The notes beneath the pieces are model-generated. The model was not told the DNA's origin and ran no database searches. It was given only the letters and a program-made list of their open reading frames with translations. From Gammaproteobacteria bacterium RIFCSPHIGHO2_12_FULL_41_20 (lineage in GTDB: Bacteria; Pseudomonadota; Gammaproteobacteria; DSM-16500), in assembly GCA_001801575.1 (NCBI GenBank), contig MGYC01000020.1, positions 1 through 46,284 on the forward strand: a DNA stretch of 46,284 nucleotides, written 5' to 3'. Of this stretch, positions 44,483-46,284 are shown piece by piece. The position numbers and the translations under genes are program-made. The first letter of the stretch is position 1, and every line of letters starts with the position of its first letter.

Positions 44483-45283
44483 ATGCCCATTTATTCTTTT
44501 ATCGATCCAGTTGCCTTTCATATTGGTTCTTGGCCTATATATTGGTATGGTTTAATGTATTTGTTAAGCTTTGCTGCTTGCTGGACTGTATTAGCTTGGC
44601 GCATCAAAAGAAATAAAAACCTGCTCTCCCCAATCACATCAGAACAATTATCTGATCTTGTTTTCTATATTGCACTAGGCGTTATCCTAGGTGGACGCCT
44701 CGGCTATATGATTTTTTATAATTGGCAAGGACTATTCGTTGATCCATTACTTATTTTTCAAACTTGGAAAGGTGGCATGTCCTTTCATGGCGGCTTAATC
44801 GGTGTCATTATTGCTATGTTGTTTTACGCTCGTAAAAATAATCTGGCATTAATCAATCTCACTGATTTTATTGCACCAGCCATACCTATTGGCTTAGCAG
44901 CAGGACGATTAGGAAATTTTATTAACGGCGAATTATGGGGACATGTTACCACCGCACCCTGGGGCATCATTTTCCCTAATGCAGGTCAAGCACCGCGCCA
45001 TCCCTCACAACTTTATGAACTTATTCTTGAAGGAGTAGTCTTATTCATTATTTTATGGCTGTTTTCACGTTCACCTCGACCACGCGGGGCTGTATCCGGG
45101 TTGTTTTTGCTCGGGTATGGGTTATTCCGCTGTTCTAGCGAATTTTTTCGTGAACCTGATATACAAATAGGCTATATTGCTTTTGATTGGGTCACAGAAG
45201 GGCAGCTACTCTCTTTGCCCATGATTATGCTAGGGATAGGTTTATTGATTTGGGCTTATCGTCGCAAAGGTATCGCAACATGA
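44483..45283 (+). CDS. lgt: Prolipoprotein diacylglyceryl transferase
   Basis: 266 aa integral inner-membrane enzyme with about seven transmembrane segments. It moves diacylglyceryl from phosphatidylglycerol to the lipobox cysteine, the first step of lipoprotein maturation. The signature [13 protein letters not shown] is at 141-153, and SFHGGLIG in the preceding region is typical. AGGAG lies rather far (14 nt) before the ATG, but the N-terminus fits the family. It overlaps thyA as ATGA. A substrate candidate is the small lipoprotein at 10977. Confidence 0.96.
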   Translation: MPIYSFIDPVAFHIGSWPIYWYGLMYLLSFAACWTVLAWRIKRNKNLLSPITSEQLSDLVFYIALGVILGGRLGYMIFYNWQGLFVDPLLIFQTWKGGMSFHGGLIGVIIAMLFYARKNNLALINLTDFIAPAIPIGLAAGRLGNFINGELWGHVTTAPWGIIFPNAGQAPRHPSQLYELILEGVVLFIILWLFSRSPRPRGAVSGLFLLGYGLFRCSSEFFREPDIQIGYIAFDWVTEGQLLSLPMIMLGIGLLIWAYRRKGIAT

Positions 45284-46074
45284 AACAATATCTCGACTAT
45301 CTACGCTATATTCTCGCACAAGGCATAAACAAAACTGATCGCACCGGTATAGGAACGCTCAGTGTTTTTGGCTACCAAATGCGCTTTGATTTAAGCCAAG
45401 GCTTTCCACTACTCACCACCAAAAAACTCCATACCAAGAGCATTTTCCATGAGTTATTTTGGTTCTTGCGCGGTGAAACTAACGTGCATTCATTACATCA
45501 ACATGGCGTAACTATTTGGGATGAATGGGCCGATGCCAAGGGTGATTTGGGCCCCGTTTACGGCAAGCAATGGCGTGCATGGTCAACTGCTGACGGTAAA
45601 ACTATCGATCAAATCAGCCAACTCATTCAGCAAATTAAAGCCAACCCTGACTCACGGCGATTAATCGTCAGCGCTTGGAATGTAGGCGACATCGAGCAGA
45701 TGGCGCTGCCTCCGTGTCATTTGTTATGCCAATTTTATGTGGGCAATGGCAAACTTTCTTGCCAACTTTATCAACGTTCTGCTGATTCTTTTCTTGGCGT
45801 ACCATTTAATATTGCTTCTTACGCATTACTAACGCATTTAATTGCTCAACAGTGTGATCTTAACGTCGGTGATTTTATTTGGACTGGCGGCGATTGCCAT
45901 ATTTATTCTAATCATCTAGAGCAAGTACATTTACAACTGAGCCGTGAACCCTATCCATTACCGAAATTACAATTAAAACGTCGACCACCTTCTGTATTTG
46001 ACTATCAATATGAAGATGTGGAAATTCTTGGTTATCAAGCACATCCACATATTAAAGCATCGGTAGCAGTCTAA
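45280..46074 (+). CDS. thyA: Thymidylate synthase
   Basis: 264 aa from ATG 45280, exactly the Escherichia coli length; the frame is open further upstream within lgt. It methylates dUMP to dTMP using methylene-tetrahydrofolate. The nucleophile is Cys146 ([10 protein letters not shown]). Also seen are [15 protein letters not shown], the FPLLTTKK loop, [11 protein letters not shown] and [25 protein letters not shown] lies 9 nt before the ATG. It is translationally coupled to lgt and ends the rppH-ptsP-lgt-thyA operon. No folA follows. Confidence 0.97.
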   Translation: MKQYLDYLRYILAQGINKTDRTGIGTLSVFGYQMRFDLSQGFPLLTTKKLHTKSIFHELFWFLRGETNVHSLHQHGVTIWDEWADAKGDLGPVYGKQWRAWSTADGKTIDQISQLIQQIKANPDSRRLIVSAWNVGDIEQMALPPCHLLCQFYVGNGKLSCQLYQRSADSFLGVPFNIASYALLTHLIAQQCDLNVGDFIWTGGDCHIYSNHLEQVHLQLSREPYPLPKLQLKRRPPSVFDYQYEDVEILGYQAHPHIKASVAV

Positions 46075-46116
46075 TTAAGTCAGGGCCCACCCTTTTACGT
46101 CTCTAATTTTATAATT

Positions 46117-46196
46117 CTGTCATCCTGAGCCCTTCGCTTCGCTCTAGGGTAAACTCCGTGAAGGATCTATTTAATCAATTAGATAGATCTTTCGCA
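46117..46196. repeat. Family-A repeat truncated on its right side
   Basis: CTGTCATCCTGAGCCCTTCG leads to GTGAAGGATCTATTTAATC, and the returning arm (GATTAGATAGATCTTTCGCA) stops abruptly where the IS-like sequence begins at about 46197. About 40 bp of the expected right arm are missing. Confidence 0.65.
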
Positions 46197-46284
46197 GGGC
46201 GTTGTTGCGTAAATCATTAGGAAAATGAATGAGATAGAAATAAGCGGAGACTTTTTGTAAGATTGGCTTTGCGAAAAGTTCAGT
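46197..46284. mobile_element. Probable end of an IS5/IS903-like insertion sequence
   Basis: GGGCGTTGTTGCGTAAATCA resembles the terminal repeat of IS903-group elements (GGCTTTGTTG-x-x-TAAATC, from memory), and it abuts a truncated repeat. A short frame beginning ATGAATGAGATAGAAATAAG stops after 11 codons. The window ends before a transposase could be recognised. Confidence 0.4.

Noticed and set aside
45187-45279. Extended thyA start within lgt
   Set aside because: The family length and ATGA coupling favour ATG 45280; the upstream part is lgt in another frame.

Overview
The window is a contiguous piece of a gammaproteobacterial chromosome, AT-rich by eye. Several blocks keep the gene order known from free-living relatives (rppH-ptsP-lgt-thyA, lptD-surA-pdxA, amiC-mutL-miaA, coaD-ferredoxin, rnr-rlmB, and amgK-murU divergent from lptD). 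The rest has been reshuffled and is peppered with palindromic repeats. I infer a host-associated bacterium related to Legionellales/Coxiellaceae. The grounds are three orphan large ORFs without recognisable families, a leucine-rich-repeat protein with a eukaryotic-style N-myristoylation motif, a PmrA-type regulatory array in front of one orphan, and the repeat load. No type IV secretion genes lie in the window, so this is an inference.

Layout. 336-7432 (minus strand): an exported NlpC/P60-like protein, an MHS-type transporter, a membrane-anchored spermidine-synthase-like protein, FabV enoyl-ACP reductase and a large multispanning GT-C-like membrane protein. 7626-12445: rlmB and rnr, a small lipoprotein, and waaA. 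12609-16709: two divergent orphan genes sharing a control region. 16802-23335: rpoZ, then gmk, hldE, miaA, mutL and a cell-wall amidase. 23485-25732: a VapBC toxin-antitoxin pair and comM. 25970-32553: tRNA-Arg(CCG), murU and amgK on minus, and lptD-surA-pdxA on plus. 32518-37986: a YdiI-like thioesterase, tolC, the LRR protein, a ferredoxin, coaD and an NAD-malic enzyme. 38111-46074: a third orphan, a family 4 uracil-DNA glycosylase, dapB, then rppH-ptsP-lgt-thyA. The right edge probably holds the end of an insertion sequence.

Many genes serve the envelope: Kdo and heptose supply for LPS (waaA, hldE), LPS export (lptD), outer-membrane chaperoning (surA), lipoprotein maturation (lgt), murein hydrolysis and recycling (amiC, amgK, murU) and export (tolC).

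The most interesting signal is the repeats. One family has inverted ends of the type TAGGGTCTGTTGACAATTT and sits at TA dinucleotides. In surA a 162-bp copy has inserted exactly in frame between the native start codon and the hydrophobic core of the signal peptide, adding 54 codons. The same repeat end is fused to the signal-peptide core of two other exported proteins (the amidase and the NlpC-like protein). This resembles the coding palindromic elements of Rickettsia. A second family of perfect hairpins begins with CAG, ends with CTG, and is flanked by 9-bp target duplications at five places.
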